Positions 1-7,730 of a stretch of 64,000 nucleotides of DNA are shown piece by piece. Source of the DNA: Enterococcus silesiacus (GTDB lineage: Bacteria > Bacillota > Bacilli > Lactobacillales > Enterococcaceae); contig CP013614.1 in assembly GCA_001465115.1 (NCBI GenBank), positions 2,666,001 to 2,730,000 on the forward strand. The letters are read 5' to 3'. The first letter of the stretch is position 1. Every line of letters starts with the position of its first letter. A model generated the notes under the pieces. That model searched no databases. It had not been told where the DNA came from and saw nothing but the letters and a program-made list of their open reading frames with translations. The translations under genes and the position numbers were made by a program.

Positions 1-576
1 AATCATTGATTCCAACACTTTATGTGGTTTAACTCTGGCAAATGCCGCAGAGGTCGCATCCGTAATCTCAGAATCATACGTCACGATCTCAACAAAGAGC
101 GGAATGTCTTCACCTAAACATTCACTGCCTAAACGTTCGACAAATACATGCTTTAATTTATTAATCGCCATAGGTTCATCTGGATCATAATATAGCAGGA
201 ACTTGATAGCATCAGCTCCAGCTTCTTTCAGACGTGATACAGACCAGTCTTCTAGTAAATCTGGCATTCTACCAGGTGTTGAAACCTCATATCCGGTTTT
301 TTCATAAGCTAATAATAATCCACAATTTTGATCCCGTACCTTGGTTGCCGGTAAACCGTATTCTGGATCAAGTAAAATCGCTGACGCATAAGGAGTTAAC
401 TCTTGCGAGGCCACTTTTTTAAAGTCGATAATTTCTTCTCCTGTGGCCATCGTACTAGCAGCTGCGATCATTTTCTTTAAAGAACCTCGTTGATCGATCG
501 CCAACGCTTCGATCAACCCTTTTTCATTGGACAAACGATTGAGGGCATCCATTTTTGCTTGGCTGATTTTGATCAT
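1..576 (-). CDS. lacD: Tagatose 1,6-diphosphate aldolase LacD (3' end outside window)
   Basis: The reverse strand reads an open frame of 192 codons from an ATG at 576 to the window edge with no stop, so only the N-terminal 60% or so of a protein of usually about 325 residues is present. The N-terminus (MIKISQAKMDALNRLSNEKG) and the segment EALAIDQRGSLKKMI are typical of LacD, the class I aldolase that splits tagatose 1,6-bisphosphate into DHAP and glyceraldehyde 3-phosphate in the tagatose-6-P branch of galactose or lactose use. The start is set by an AAAGGAG site about 7 nt upstream. It has its own promoter and no other lac gene follows in view, so its operon partners are unknown. A LacI-type regulator lies 0.7 kb away on the other strand. 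Confidence 0.88.
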   Translation of the reverse strand, partial: MIKISQAKMDALNRLSNEKGLIEALAIDQRGSLKKMIAAASTMATGEEIIDFKKVASQELTPYASAILLDPEYGLPATKVRDQNCGLLLAYEKTGYEVSTPGRMPDLLEDWSVSRLKEAGADAIKFLLYYDPDEPMAINKLKHVFVERLGSECLGEDIPLFVEIVTYDSEITDATSAAFARVKPHKVLESMI

Positions 577-626
577 AATACTAGCTCCTTTACTCTTTTT
601 TTGAGGACATACCTCTCTTACTTTTG

Positions 627-655
627 AGTATACTCGCTGATATTTAGAAAGACAA
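627..655 (-). promoter_or_regulatory. Promoter of lacD
   Basis: On the reverse strand TTGTCT (655-650) and TATACT (632-627) are separated by exactly 17 nt, with a start point expected near 620 and the lacD ATG at 576. It is a sigma-A type match. I see no clear operator in it. Confidence 0.6.
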
Positions 656-659
656 AGAA

Positions 660-891
660 GATGGCTTTAAAAAAATTGCTCAAATCCAGAAACAATTAAA
701 TGGGCAAGACAATCATTTTTTACTGATATTAGTAGTTTGGTGAAATATTTGGCGCTTGGGCAAGTAGAAGACCTCAATGTATTAAAAAAAGCGATAGTTA
801 CTCCACAGCTAATGTGCTAAATTGGTTTCCTAAAATGAAGCAAGCCGATATCGATCGAATCAAACAAGAAGTCATCATCAACTATTTATAA
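660..891 (+). pseudogene. Frameshifted remnant of an unrecognised small gene
   Basis: Between lacD and the next gene the forward strand shows protein-like sequence split over three frames: first GFKKIAQIQKQLNG, then SFFTDISSLVKYLALGQVED, then ANVLNWFPKMKQADIDRIKQ ending at TAA (889-891). Composition in each piece is amphipathic and charged, as in real coding DNA, and the pieces follow one another in order. This fits a decayed gene with two or more indels. I cannot name the family. It could instead be chance coding-like AT-rich sequence. Confidence 0.35.
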
Positions 892-914
892 AAAAATAAA
901 TGAGACATTTCCTC

Positions 915-943
915 TTGACCTGATACGCGTTTCATACTTTATA
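915..943 (+). promoter_or_regulatory. Promoter of the 972-2207 gene pair
   Basis: TTGACC (915-920) and TTTATA (938-943) are spaced by 17 nt and lie just upstream of the ribosome binding site at 957-962. It probably drives the small gene at 972 and the LacI-type gene 18 nt after it. Confidence 0.5.
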
Positions 944-971
944 GTTGAAAAAAGACAGGAGGAATCGATTT

Positions 972-1262
972 ATGATAAATGGTATGCTTGAATTGACTGA
1001 TTATTTAGGACTGGATTATTACTTTGTTTCTTTATCAACTGAAAATGGCTTACTTGTCATTCGGAGTTTGAATAACTATTGCAAACCAATCGATAAAGCA
1101 GTAAAATTGGCTGCAATAGAAGGATTAACATTCGGTGAAGAAGGCGAGCTGGATTTTGTCTGTTTTGATTATGCAGATGAGCATTATCATTTTATTGATT
1201 ATGGCAACCATCTAATCCCTTTTTTGAGTACTATTTTCCGTCCTCTAAACGTTCTTTACTAG
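972..1262 (+). CDS. Conserved-looking small protein of unknown function, 96 aa
   Basis: The start is the ATG at 972, placed 9 nt after a perfect AGGAGG (957-962); an earlier in-frame TTG lacks such a site. The product is acidic and rich in aromatic residues (TDYLGLDYYFVSLST, DYADEHYHFIDYGNH), with no signal peptide or membrane segment. I do not recognise a family. It stands 18 nt before a LacI-type regulator and is likely cotranscribed with it, which suggests but does not prove a link to the same sugar regulon. Confidence 0.6.
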   Translation: MINGMLELTDYLGLDYYFVSLSTENGLLVIRSLNNYCKPIDKAVKLAAIEGLTFGEEGELDFVCFDYADEHYHFIDYGNHLIPFLSTIFRPLNVLY

Positions 1263-1280
1263 ATTTGAAAGGAGTCACTT

Positions 1281-2207
1281 ATGGCAAATATTCGTGATAT
1301 TGCCAAGTTATCTGGTTATTCAGTCACAACCGTTTCACGTGTTTTGAATAATCATCCTTATGTATCTGAGGAAAAACGAGCAAAAATTTTAACAATCATG
1401 CATGAACTTGACTATATCCCAAACGCCAAAGCTCGCGATTTAAGTAAGGGAAAGTCAAAGCATATTGCAGTCATGATTCCTTATGCCAACCATCCTTATT
1501 CTGACAAGATCGTCAGCGGTATTTTGACTGCCGCCTTTGAGGATGGCTATAAAGTGACCTTGCTGCCAACCAATTATGACCCTGAAGTTGAGAAACACTA
1601 TCTTGATGAGCTAGCTGCACAAGCGTGGGATGGTATGATCATTACATCAAAAAAAGTTTCTTTTGAAATGATTGCCGGTTATCTCAAATATGCACCAATC
1701 GTTTGTTGTGAAGATACAGGTGAGTTTCCGATTTCTTGTGTTTCAATCAAGCGGGAAAAATCCTATGTCGATCTGTTTACAGAGTTAAAAAGCCGAGGCT
1801 ATAATCATATCGGCTTAACAGTCGGGCGAACTGAAAAAGAGAGCGCCAGCACTGGTTTAGTTTTACAAGCTTACAGCGATATCATCGGCTATTTGGATAA
1901 ATCGATGATTGTTAGAAACTGTCGTTCATATGAAGATGGTATAAACGCCGGTAGTCATTTCTCAATGTTGCCAGACTTGGAAGTGATCGTGACTAATGGC
2001 GATGATGTTGCTGCTGGTATTTTACAACATATTTCTCAGGATCACGTCTTAGTGATTGGAGAAGAAAATCTACTTTCTAGCAGATTGCTTAACTTTTCTA
2101 CGATCGATCATCATATAGATCAGTGTGGGGAAGCAGCTTTTCATTTACTTTTAGACAAAAAAATCAGCACCAAAACGATTCCATATACATTTATTGAACG
2201 TACCTAA
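1281..2207 (+). CDS. LacI family transcriptional regulator
   Basis: 308 aa. Residues 3-25 (NIRDIAKLSGYSVTTVSRVL) are the LacI-type helix-turn-helix, followed by the hinge region (YIPNAKARDLSKGKSKHIAV) and a periplasmic-binding-protein-like effector domain to the C-terminus. Such proteins are dimeric sugar-responsive repressors or activators. Length is slightly below the usual 330 residues, but the fold appears complete. A GGAG site precedes the ATG. It is downstream of a small unknown gene and divergent from lacD, so control of lacD or a nearby galactoside pathway is a fair guess. I see no operator palindrome that would prove it. Confidence 0.85.
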   Translation: MANIRDIAKLSGYSVTTVSRVLNNHPYVSEEKRAKILTIMHELDYIPNAKARDLSKGKSKHIAVMIPYANHPYSDKIVSGILTAAFEDGYKVTLLPTNYDPEVEKHYLDELAAQAWDGMIITSKKVSFEMIAGYLKYAPIVCCEDTGEFPISCVSIKREKSYVDLFTELKSRGYNHIGLTVGRTEKESASTGLVLQAYSDIIGYLDKSMIVRNCRSYEDGINAGSHFSMLPDLEVIVTNGDDVAAGILQHISQDHVLVIGEENLLSSRLLNFSTIDHHIDQCGEAAFHLLLDKKISTKTIPYTFIERT

Positions 2208-2208
2208 T

Positions 2209-2255
2209 AAAGGCTATAACAGACAACGTATAAAATGTTGTCTGTTATAGCCTTT
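2209..2255. terminator. Perfect 19-bp hairpin between convergent genes
   Basis: Arms 2209-2227 and 2237-2255 pair perfectly around a 9-nt loop. It sits between the stop of the LacI gene and the stop of the converging DUF1801 gene. T-tracts are weak on both sides, so it may act as a bidirectional terminator or mRNA 3'-end stabiliser. Confidence 0.6.
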
Positions 2256-2269
2256 ACCTTAATAGTATT

Positions 2270-2671
2270 TCAACCTTTTTTATGATACGTTAACGCTCGT
2301 TCAATACAAAATGCTAACTCATTGATCGGTGATTCTTTTTCAGGATCCAGAACGATTGCTCGATTTTTTGAAAACTCAAAAACATCACTAAACAATGCTC
2401 TAAATTCCTCTACTAATGTTGTTTGGCAGTGAAAAAAGAGTGCAATTTTTTTATCACCAAACCGATCAATACGGATCGGACTTCCTGATTTTGTTGCTTT
2501 TGTTGCGTACGAAGGTTGATTCCACTTCAAGCTTTCTTCCAACACACCTACTACTGCTAATTCTGCTGCTGTATCAAAAATCAATTCTCTAAGTGCTAGC
2601 AGCGCTTTGCGACATCGTTCAGGGTACTGCTCAAAAATAGTAGCCACAGCTGGATCCGAAAATTCTTTCAT
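2270..2671 (-). CDS. DUF1801 domain protein (YdhG/YjhG-like)
   Basis: 133 aa. The sequence contains the DUF1801 pattern: an N-terminal helix with YPERCRKALLALRELI, the central SLKWNQPSYATK with its conserved W-x-x-P-S-Y, then RIDRFGDKKIALFFHCQ and a basic C-terminus. These are small soluble bacterial proteins of unknown biochemical role with a compact alpha/beta fold. It ends beside a strong hairpin and starts 16 nt after the GyrI-like gene, so the two are probably one transcript. Confidence 0.8.
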   Translation of the reverse strand: MKEFSDPAVATIFEQYPERCRKALLALRELIFDTAAELAVVGVLEESLKWNQPSYATKATKSGSPIRIDRFGDKKIALFFHCQTTLVEEFRALFSDVFEFSKNRAIVLDPEKESPINELAFCIERALTYHKKG

Positions 2672-2686
2672 ATTATCCCTCTTTTA

Positions 2687-3220
2687 TTATCTTTTTTCAT
2701 CTTTGATAGGAATCCATAGTTCACACTTATAGTCCTCTGCTTCCATGTCCCCAAATGGATAAAACTCGATCCTTGGTATCTCAATATTTTCATGAATTCC
2801 CTCATCTGCCCACGGCGCACGTGTGCTTTGTTTTAATTGCATCAAAACATTCGGTTCAAATGGCTGATTTTCATCAAGTGCTTTAACCCCCGCTAAAATT
2901 GCTCCAACACATTCAATAATCGCCCATTTTGAAGCTGGAAACTGGGTTTCAGCTAAATCATTTGACGTAGTCTGATCCGGATTTTTCTTTGTTCCAATCA
3001 TATATTTAAATTGTTCCTGGCTCTTATTACTATCAGAAACACCTAGCAAACCTTGGAGCGTTCCATCTGTTACTGCCATGATCTGATTGATTGTTGCTTC
3101 AGTCAAATTTGACCAGAAGTTCGATATTTCATAAAAATTCTCATCTTGTTCTATCTTTTTCATTTCTTGTCTGTATCCAGCGATAATAAATGCTTTTTTT
3201 TGTTCGGTTCTGTAGTTCAT
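2687..3220 (-). CDS. GyrI-like effector-binding domain protein
   Basis: 177 aa from the ATG at 3220, chosen because GGAG lies 8 nt upstream; an upstream in-frame start would add 13 residues without a better site. The protein is a stand-alone effector-binding domain of the SOUL/GyrI/AraC-C-terminal type: YRTEQKKAFIIAGYR, EISNFWSNL, the FPASKWAIIECVG core, and the closing FYPFGDMEAEDYKCELWIPI. Family members bind small hydrophobic or cationic ligands, sometimes as solitary regulators or hydrolases. Ligand unknown here. Confidence 0.78.
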   Translation of the reverse strand: MNYRTEQKKAFIIAGYRQEMKKIEQDENFYEISNFWSNLTEATINQIMAVTDGTLQGLLGVSDSNKSQEQFKYMIGTKKNPDQTTSNDLAETQFPASKWAIIECVGAILAGVKALDENQPFEPNVLMQLKQSTRAPWADEGIHENIEIPRIEFYPFGDMEAEDYKCELWIPIKDEKR

Positions 3221-3313
3221 AGTATCAGCTCCATTCATGTGATAACTATAAATTACCATATAAATGATGACGACTGTCTGTCATCATTTCCAACTATTTC
3301 CTAGCTAAATAAC

Positions 3314-4039
3314 TCACAGATCCGCTGAAGTGAACACTTCGGACACATCGTCATCTTCTTCAAGTTTATCAATCAAAATTTGTAGCTGTTCTTGCTGCTC
3401 TTCATCTAACTCTACCAAATTTTGCGGAACCATAGTTAATTCTGCTTGAGCTAAAGTATAGCCAGCTTTTTCTAGTGCATCTCGAACAGCGGTAAAATCT
3501 TCTGGCGCTGTATAAATTTCAAAGACTTCCTCTGATGTTTCCAGATCCTCTGCACCTGCTTCTAATACATTTTCAAACATTGTATCTTCGTCAACAGAGA
3601 TCCCTGAGCGTTCAATTGCGATATAGCCTTTACGGTCGAACATATAACTAACTGAACCCGTTTCACCCAGAGCGCCCCCATTTCTAGTAAATGCAACTCT
3701 GACATTGGTCGCTGTCCGGTTTCGGTTATCTGTCAAGGCATAGACTAAAATCGCAACGCCTGCAGGTCCATAGCCTTCATAAGTAATCTCATCATAATGC
3801 TCATTTTCTCCTGCACTACTGGCTTTTTTTATGGCCCGATCAATATTATCATTCGGCATATTAGCAGCTTTTGCTTTATCCATCACTAATCTTAAAGCGG
3901 CATTAGTTGCTGGATCAGTGCCACTTGCTTTTGCTGCCATATAAATTTCTCTTGATAATTTCTGGAAAATCTTGCCCCGTTTTGCGTCCTGTGCATTTTT
4001 ACGTCCTTGAATGTTCTTCCACTTACTGTGACCTGCCAT
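3314..4039 (-). CDS. yebC: YebC/PmpR family protein (TACO1-like)
   Basis: 241 aa with the family hallmark N-terminus [20 protein letters not shown] and the central [20 protein letters not shown]. YebC-type proteins are three-domain cytosolic proteins. They were long annotated as DNA-binding regulators, and newer work links them to translation, relieving ribosome stalling at proline-rich stretches. Length is normal. A GGAGG site lies upstream of the ATG. It is monocistronic as far as can be seen. Confidence 0.93.
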   Translation of the reverse strand: MAGHSKWKNIQGRKNAQDAKRGKIFQKLSREIYMAAKASGTDPATNAALRLVMDKAKAANMPNDNIDRAIKKASSAGENEHYDEITYEGYGPAGVAILVYALTDNRNRTATNVRVAFTRNGGALGETGSVSYMFDRKGYIAIERSGISVDEDTMFENVLEAGAEDLETSEEVFEIYTAPEDFTAVRDALEKAGYTLAQAELTMVPQNLVELDEEQQEQLQILIDKLEEDDDVSEVFTSADL

Positions 4040-4225
4040 TATTTATTCCTCCTCGTATAATAACGTCTTACGAACCTGTCAATTAAGTTCAGTTACCTTC
4101 TATTTTACTATGCTTCTAAATAGTTGCAACCTTTACTCTTAGAAAGGGGAAAAATAGAGAAACTGCTTGATGGATTACAGCGACTAAGAAAAAGCATTTT
4201 GTTTCTAGATACTATATAAATAAAA

Positions 4226-4268
4226 AAAGAACGAAACAAACCGAATAATCAGTTTTGTTTCGCTCTTT
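4226..4268 (-). terminator. Terminator after the 69-aa gene
   Basis: Arms 4226-4240 and 4254-4268 form a 15-bp stem with one mismatch. On the reverse strand it is followed by a run of T residues. It lies in the 310-nt gap between yebC and the small gene at 4350, which otherwise holds no gene-like sequence. Confidence 0.75.
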
Positions 4269-4349
4269 AAAATAGGATAAACAGCGAGAAAAAAGCAGCT
4301 CCTTCAAAAACATGCTGAACACATTTGTTTCTAGCTTTTTCTTTTCGCT

Positions 4350-4559
4350 TCAATCAACAATATTGATACGTAAATCCACATCACGTAATCTGACTATTTC
4401 TCCGTCTTTAAACGGAATCGTACATTCTTCTTGTGCCCCGCTCAATAATTGAATATTGATACTGCCGGTATCTGGAAAAATACGATAGGCTAACATTCCT
4501 AACCTAGCGATTGTGGCCGTATCTCTTGTCTTATTTTTGCTAATCGTCACATATTCCAT
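4350..4559 (-). CDS. Small protein of unknown function, 69 aa
   Basis: The ATG at 4559 lies 9 nt after AAGGAG; the TTG two codons earlier is less likely. The protein begins MEYVTISKNKTRDTATIARL and continues with a mostly beta pattern (YRIFPDTGSINIQLL, GEIVRLRDVDLRINIVD). It has no membrane segment or signal. I do not recognise the family. It ends in a strong terminator. Confidence 0.6.
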   Translation of the reverse strand: MEYVTISKNKTRDTATIARLGMLAYRIFPDTGSINIQLLSGAQEECTIPFKDGEIVRLRDVDLRINIVD

Positions 4560-4639
4560 GATCAATCACTCCTTATTCAATAGTATAAGGGGTCTTTTTT
4601 AAATTTAACTATTCTTTACATAAGATTTCTTTCATTTAA

Positions 4640-5035
4640 TTACAATAATGATGGCTTTACTTTTTCTGGTAATTCTTTTTTGTCGATTTCTTCCCATGCC
4701 ATAACGTATTGTCCCTTAGTTGTTAGTTTGAGAAATTTTCCTGACTGTATTTTTTTTCCAAACGAAATATATTCTACTTTTCGTTTCTCACCTTCATTTG
4801 TGTAGCACGTTTCAACATACGCAAAGTTCTCTATTTTGCTGACCGCATCTGGGTATTTATAATCATATTTTTCAGTTGTCTTAGTATAAAGAGTGGCAGT
4901 TTTGACCAGTGGATTAAAATAATCGATCATCCTTGCAGCAGTTGAAGTGTTATTGTATGTATAAATTCTAAGTCCGATCATACTGATTGCTATAATAACA
5001 ACTATCACCAGTATCGATTTGCAGAAGTGTTTCAT
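4640..5035 (-). CDS. YxeA family (DUF1093) exported protein
   Basis: 131 aa. Residues 5-23 are a hydrophobic N-terminal segment (signal or anchor), then an extracellular domain with YTYNNTSTAARMIDY, YVETCYTNEGEKRKVEYISF and a C-terminal EEIDKKELPEKVKPSLL, which resembles the DUF1093/YxeA family. These are small secreted or membrane-tethered Firmicute proteins of OB-like fold, often near antimicrobial-peptide resistance genes. No such gene is adjacent here. A GAGAGG site precedes the ATG. Confidence 0.75.
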   Translation of the reverse strand: MKHFCKSILVIVVIIAISMIGLRIYTYNNTSTAARMIDYFNPLVKTATLYTKTTEKYDYKYPDAVSKIENFAYVETCYTNEGEKRKVEYISFGKKIQSGKFLKLTTKGQYVMAWEEIDKKELPEKVKPSLL

Positions 5036-5151
5036 CGAATACCTCTCCCTGTTCTTTTACCTAGTTTGATTTACTCTACTTATAATAGAGTTTATTTATT
5101 CTATTTTCATCCAGCTAGAGACTGATTTTTGAATTAAATGATAAAAACAAA

Positions 5152-5182
5152 AAACAAGCGCCTGAATACCAGACTCTTGTTT
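5152..5182 (-). terminator. Terminator after the VanZ-like gene
   Basis: AAACAAG and CTTGTTT arms (5152-5158 and 5176-5182) with further internal pairing. On the reverse strand the stem is followed by a T-rich run. It lies 20 nt beyond the stop of the VanZ-like gene. Confidence 0.6.
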
Positions 5183-5202
5183 CTTTATATTGAAAATATG
5201 TC

Positions 5203-5712
5203 TTAGCGCTTATTTTTTCTCAATTTTTTAACACCTATCACAAGCAAGCAAATAGCGACTGCTGTCAAAGCACCTATAGAATCCAGCATCACATCTTGAA
5301 AGAGTGGTGTCCGTCCTCCGGTCAGCATTTGATGATATTCATCCAAGCCAGCATATCCCGTTGCGCTAAGCCATGCCACAACGGCAATTAAAAGGGGTTG
5401 TTTAAGCTTCATATTCAATCCGATAAACCAACTACCACCTAATAAAAAGTATGTCCCAAAATGAGCCCCTTTACGAATAAAGAATTCCACAAATTTTGCA
5501 TATCCTTTTGCTTGAATACTTACTTCACTTGCAGCATAGCTAAAAGAAATTCCTTTTAACTGTTCTTTGAATGGTTGATTGCCCAGCAGCTTATCCAGAA
5601 GCCCTACTTGTGATTGCTGTTCATAGGTTTGAGAAGAACTGTAAAATAAAACAGCCATAATCAAGAATGCCACCAGTATATAAAAATTACTGTTTTTCAA
5701 TTGCTTTTTCAA
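5203..5712 (-). CDS. VanZ family membrane protein
   Basis: 169 aa beginning at a TTG (5712-5710) preceded by GAGGTG, giving MKKQLKNSNFYI. Four hydrophobic segments fit the VanZ family: about 10-26, 80-97 (with RKGAHFGTYFLLGG, the conserved K-x-x-H-F motif), 105-122, and 145-162. The DEYHQMLTGGRTPLFQDVMLD stretch, here split over the loop before the last helix, is the second family signature (Q/F-x-D-x-x-x-D). VanZ confers low-level teicoplanin resistance in some contexts; most chromosomal homologues have no proven role. Confidence 0.85.
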   Translation of the reverse strand: MKKQLKNSNFYILVAFLIMAVLFYSSSQTYEQQSQVGLLDKLLGNQPFKEQLKGISFSYAASEVSIQAKGYAKFVEFFIRKGAHFGTYFLLGGSWFIGLNMKLKQPLLIAVVAWLSATGYAGLDEYHQMLTGGRTPLFQDVMLDSIGALTAVAICLLVIGVKKLRKNKR

Positions 5713-5829
5713 ATTGTCACCTCGTTTCTTTTATTATAGTGGTCTTTTCAGAAAAAATAAACAATCATTCAAAATTTTTTTCTTATGATATACTAGAAGA
5801 AAATAGATTTAAGAAAGAAGGAATCGTGT

Positions 5830-7635
5830 ATGACCTATTCACTCGTTTGGGATTTAGATAGTATTTTCCCTGGCGGTAGCCATTCAGCTCAACTGGAACA
5901 ACGATTATCAAAATTAACAGAACAAAGCAGCAACTATCATCAATTGATCGAGCAGTGGATACCGCAAAACGACACTGACTATCAAGAATTACAGCAAATT
6001 TTAGCTCTGCAAGGAGCTATTTCAGATGGTTTTTCTCAATGTAGTAGCTTTATCACCGCTTTATCTTCTGCTGATACTAAGGATAAAAAAGCCAAAATTT
6101 TATCTGGCGATCTTTTTTCATTATTACCAGCGATTCAGCTAGCAGAAACAATTTTTACAAAAAAACTAACAGAAATTTCCGATGCAGATTGGCAAACCTT
6201 AACTGCTCTACCTGTTTTTGAAACAATTGCATTTCGTTTAAATGAAATCCGTCGAGATGGCATGCAGCTATTATCTGAGCAAGAAGAAAACATTATCAAT
6301 ACATTGTCTTTAGATGGACTTAACGCTTGGAGTAGCCATTATGATACGATCGTTGCCAGCATTTCGATTCCATTCAAAGAAGATGGTCAAACAGTCTTCC
6401 TTTCTGCTGGGCAAGCTTTTAACCGTATGATGAGCGATCCTAGTTCAGACGTTCGTGCTGAGTTATTCGCTGAGTGGGAAAAAGCTTGGAGCGAAAAATC
6501 TCCTTTATTAGCAGATACTTTAAATCACTTGGATGGGTTCCGTTTAAGCGATTATAAACTGCATGGTATCAATGATTTCTTAGAAAAGCCATTAAACTAT
6601 AACCGTATGCAAAAAGAAACACTTGATGTTATGTGGGCAACCATCCAAAAAAACAAGCAGCCTTTTATCGACTTCTTAACACGTAAGGCTCAATTATTTG
6701 GAAAAGAGAAAATGAACTGGCAAGATCAAGATGCGCCGATCATTTTAGGTGATTTAAAAGAAAAAACATACAGCTTTGATGAAGCAGCTGAGTTTATTTT
6801 AGAAAACTTTGAAAAATTCAGTCCTAAAATGGCTACATTCGCTAAAGGAGCATTTGAAAAAAGTTGGATTGAAGCTGAAGATCGTCCTGACAAACGTCCG
6901 GGTGGTTATTGTACAGAACTTCCTGAAACGAAAGAATCTAGAATTTTTATGACCTTTGGCAATTCAATTAATGAAGTGGCAACCCTTGCTCATGAACTAG
7001 GCCATGCGTTCCATAGCAGCGTGATGTGGGATCTGCCAGCACTTGATCGAGAATACGCGATGAACGTCGCAGAAACAGCTAGTACGTTCGCAGAATTGAT
7101 CGTTGCAGATGCAACACTACAAAGTGCTGAGACACCTGAAGAGAAAATTAATTTATTGGATACTAAGATGCAAAATGCCATTGCAATGTTTATGAATATC
7201 CATTCTCGTTTTATTTTTGAAAACAATTTTTATGCAGCTCGTCAAAAAGGCTTATTGAGTGAAGATGAAATAACTGAGTTGATGCTTGAAGCTCAAAAAG
7301 AAAGCTATCAGGATAGTTTAGGTTCTTACCACCCACATTTCTGGGCAAGTAAATTACATTTCTTCATTGATGATGTACCATTTTATAATTTCCCTTATAC
7401 GTTCGGCTATTTGTTCAGCATGGGAATTTATGCTTATGCAAATAAACAAGGTAGTGATTTTGAAGATCAATATATCGCCTTACTTCGTGACACTGCATCA
7501 ATGACATCAGAAGACTTAGCTAAAAAACATCTCGGGGTCGATTTAACAAAACCTGATTTCTGGCAAGCTGGAATTGATCAAGTAATTAAAGATGTCAATG
7601 AATTTATGGAATTGACGGAAGAATATATTAAGTAA
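5830..7635 (+). CDS. M3 family oligoendopeptidase (PepF-type)
   Basis: 601 aa, the normal size of M3B oligoendopeptidases. The zinc site HELGHAFH starts at residue 388, with the downstream glutamate in AMNVAETASTFAELI. The N-terminal half is the helical domain that narrows the active-site channel. These cytosolic metallopeptidases cut short peptides of roughly 7-17 residues from imported or signal peptides. The ATG follows AAGGAATCGTGT. It is divergent from the VanZ-like gene and ends in its own terminator, so it is monocistronic. Confidence 0.92.
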   Translation: MTYSLVWDLDSIFPGGSHSAQLEQRLSKLTEQSSNYHQLIEQWIPQNDTDYQELQQILALQGAISDGFSQCSSFITALSSADTKDKKAKILSGDLFSLLPAIQLAETIFTKKLTEISDADWQTLTALPVFETIAFRLNEIRRDGMQLLSEQEENIINTLSLDGLNAWSSHYDTIVASISIPFKEDGQTVFLSAGQAFNRMMSDPSSDVRAELFAEWEKAWSEKSPLLADTLNHLDGFRLSDYKLHGINDFLEKPLNYNRMQKETLDVMWATIQKNKQPFIDFLTRKAQLFGKEKMNWQDQDAPIILGDLKEKTYSFDEAAEFILENFEKFSPKMATFAKGAFEKSWIEAEDRPDKRPGGYCTELPETKESRIFMTFGNSINEVATLAHELGHAFHSSVMWDLPALDREYAMNVAETASTFAELIVADATLQSAETPEEKINLLDTKMQNAIAMFMNIHSRFIFENNFYAARQKGLLSEDEITELMLEAQKESYQDSLGSYHPHFWASKLHFFIDDVPFYNFPYTFGYLFSMGIYAYANKQGSDFEDQYIALLRDTASMTSEDLAKKHLGVDLTKPDFWQAGIDQVIKDVNEFMELTEEYIK

Positions 7636-7641
7636 CAATAT

Positions 7642-7673
7642 GAAGTTTCAACGAGTTTTCGTTGGAACTTTTT
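7642..7673 (+). terminator. Terminator of the M3 peptidase gene
   Basis: A stem of about 10 bp (GTTTCAACGA with TCGTTGGAAC) with a 4-nt loop is followed by seven T residues, 10 nt after the peptidase stop codon. Confidence 0.85.
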
Positions 7674-7683
7674 TTGAACAAAA

Positions 7684-7711
7684 AAGAACCAGACATGAGT
7701 CTGGTTCTTAG
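7684..7711 (-). terminator. Terminator of the NlpC/P60 hydrolase gene
   Basis: AAGAACCAGAC and GTCTGGTTCTT pair perfectly around a 6-nt loop. Read on the reverse strand it is followed by TTTTTTG, 20 nt beyond the hydrolase stop. Confidence 0.85.
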
Positions 7712-7730
7712 AATATTAAGTTTAATTTAA

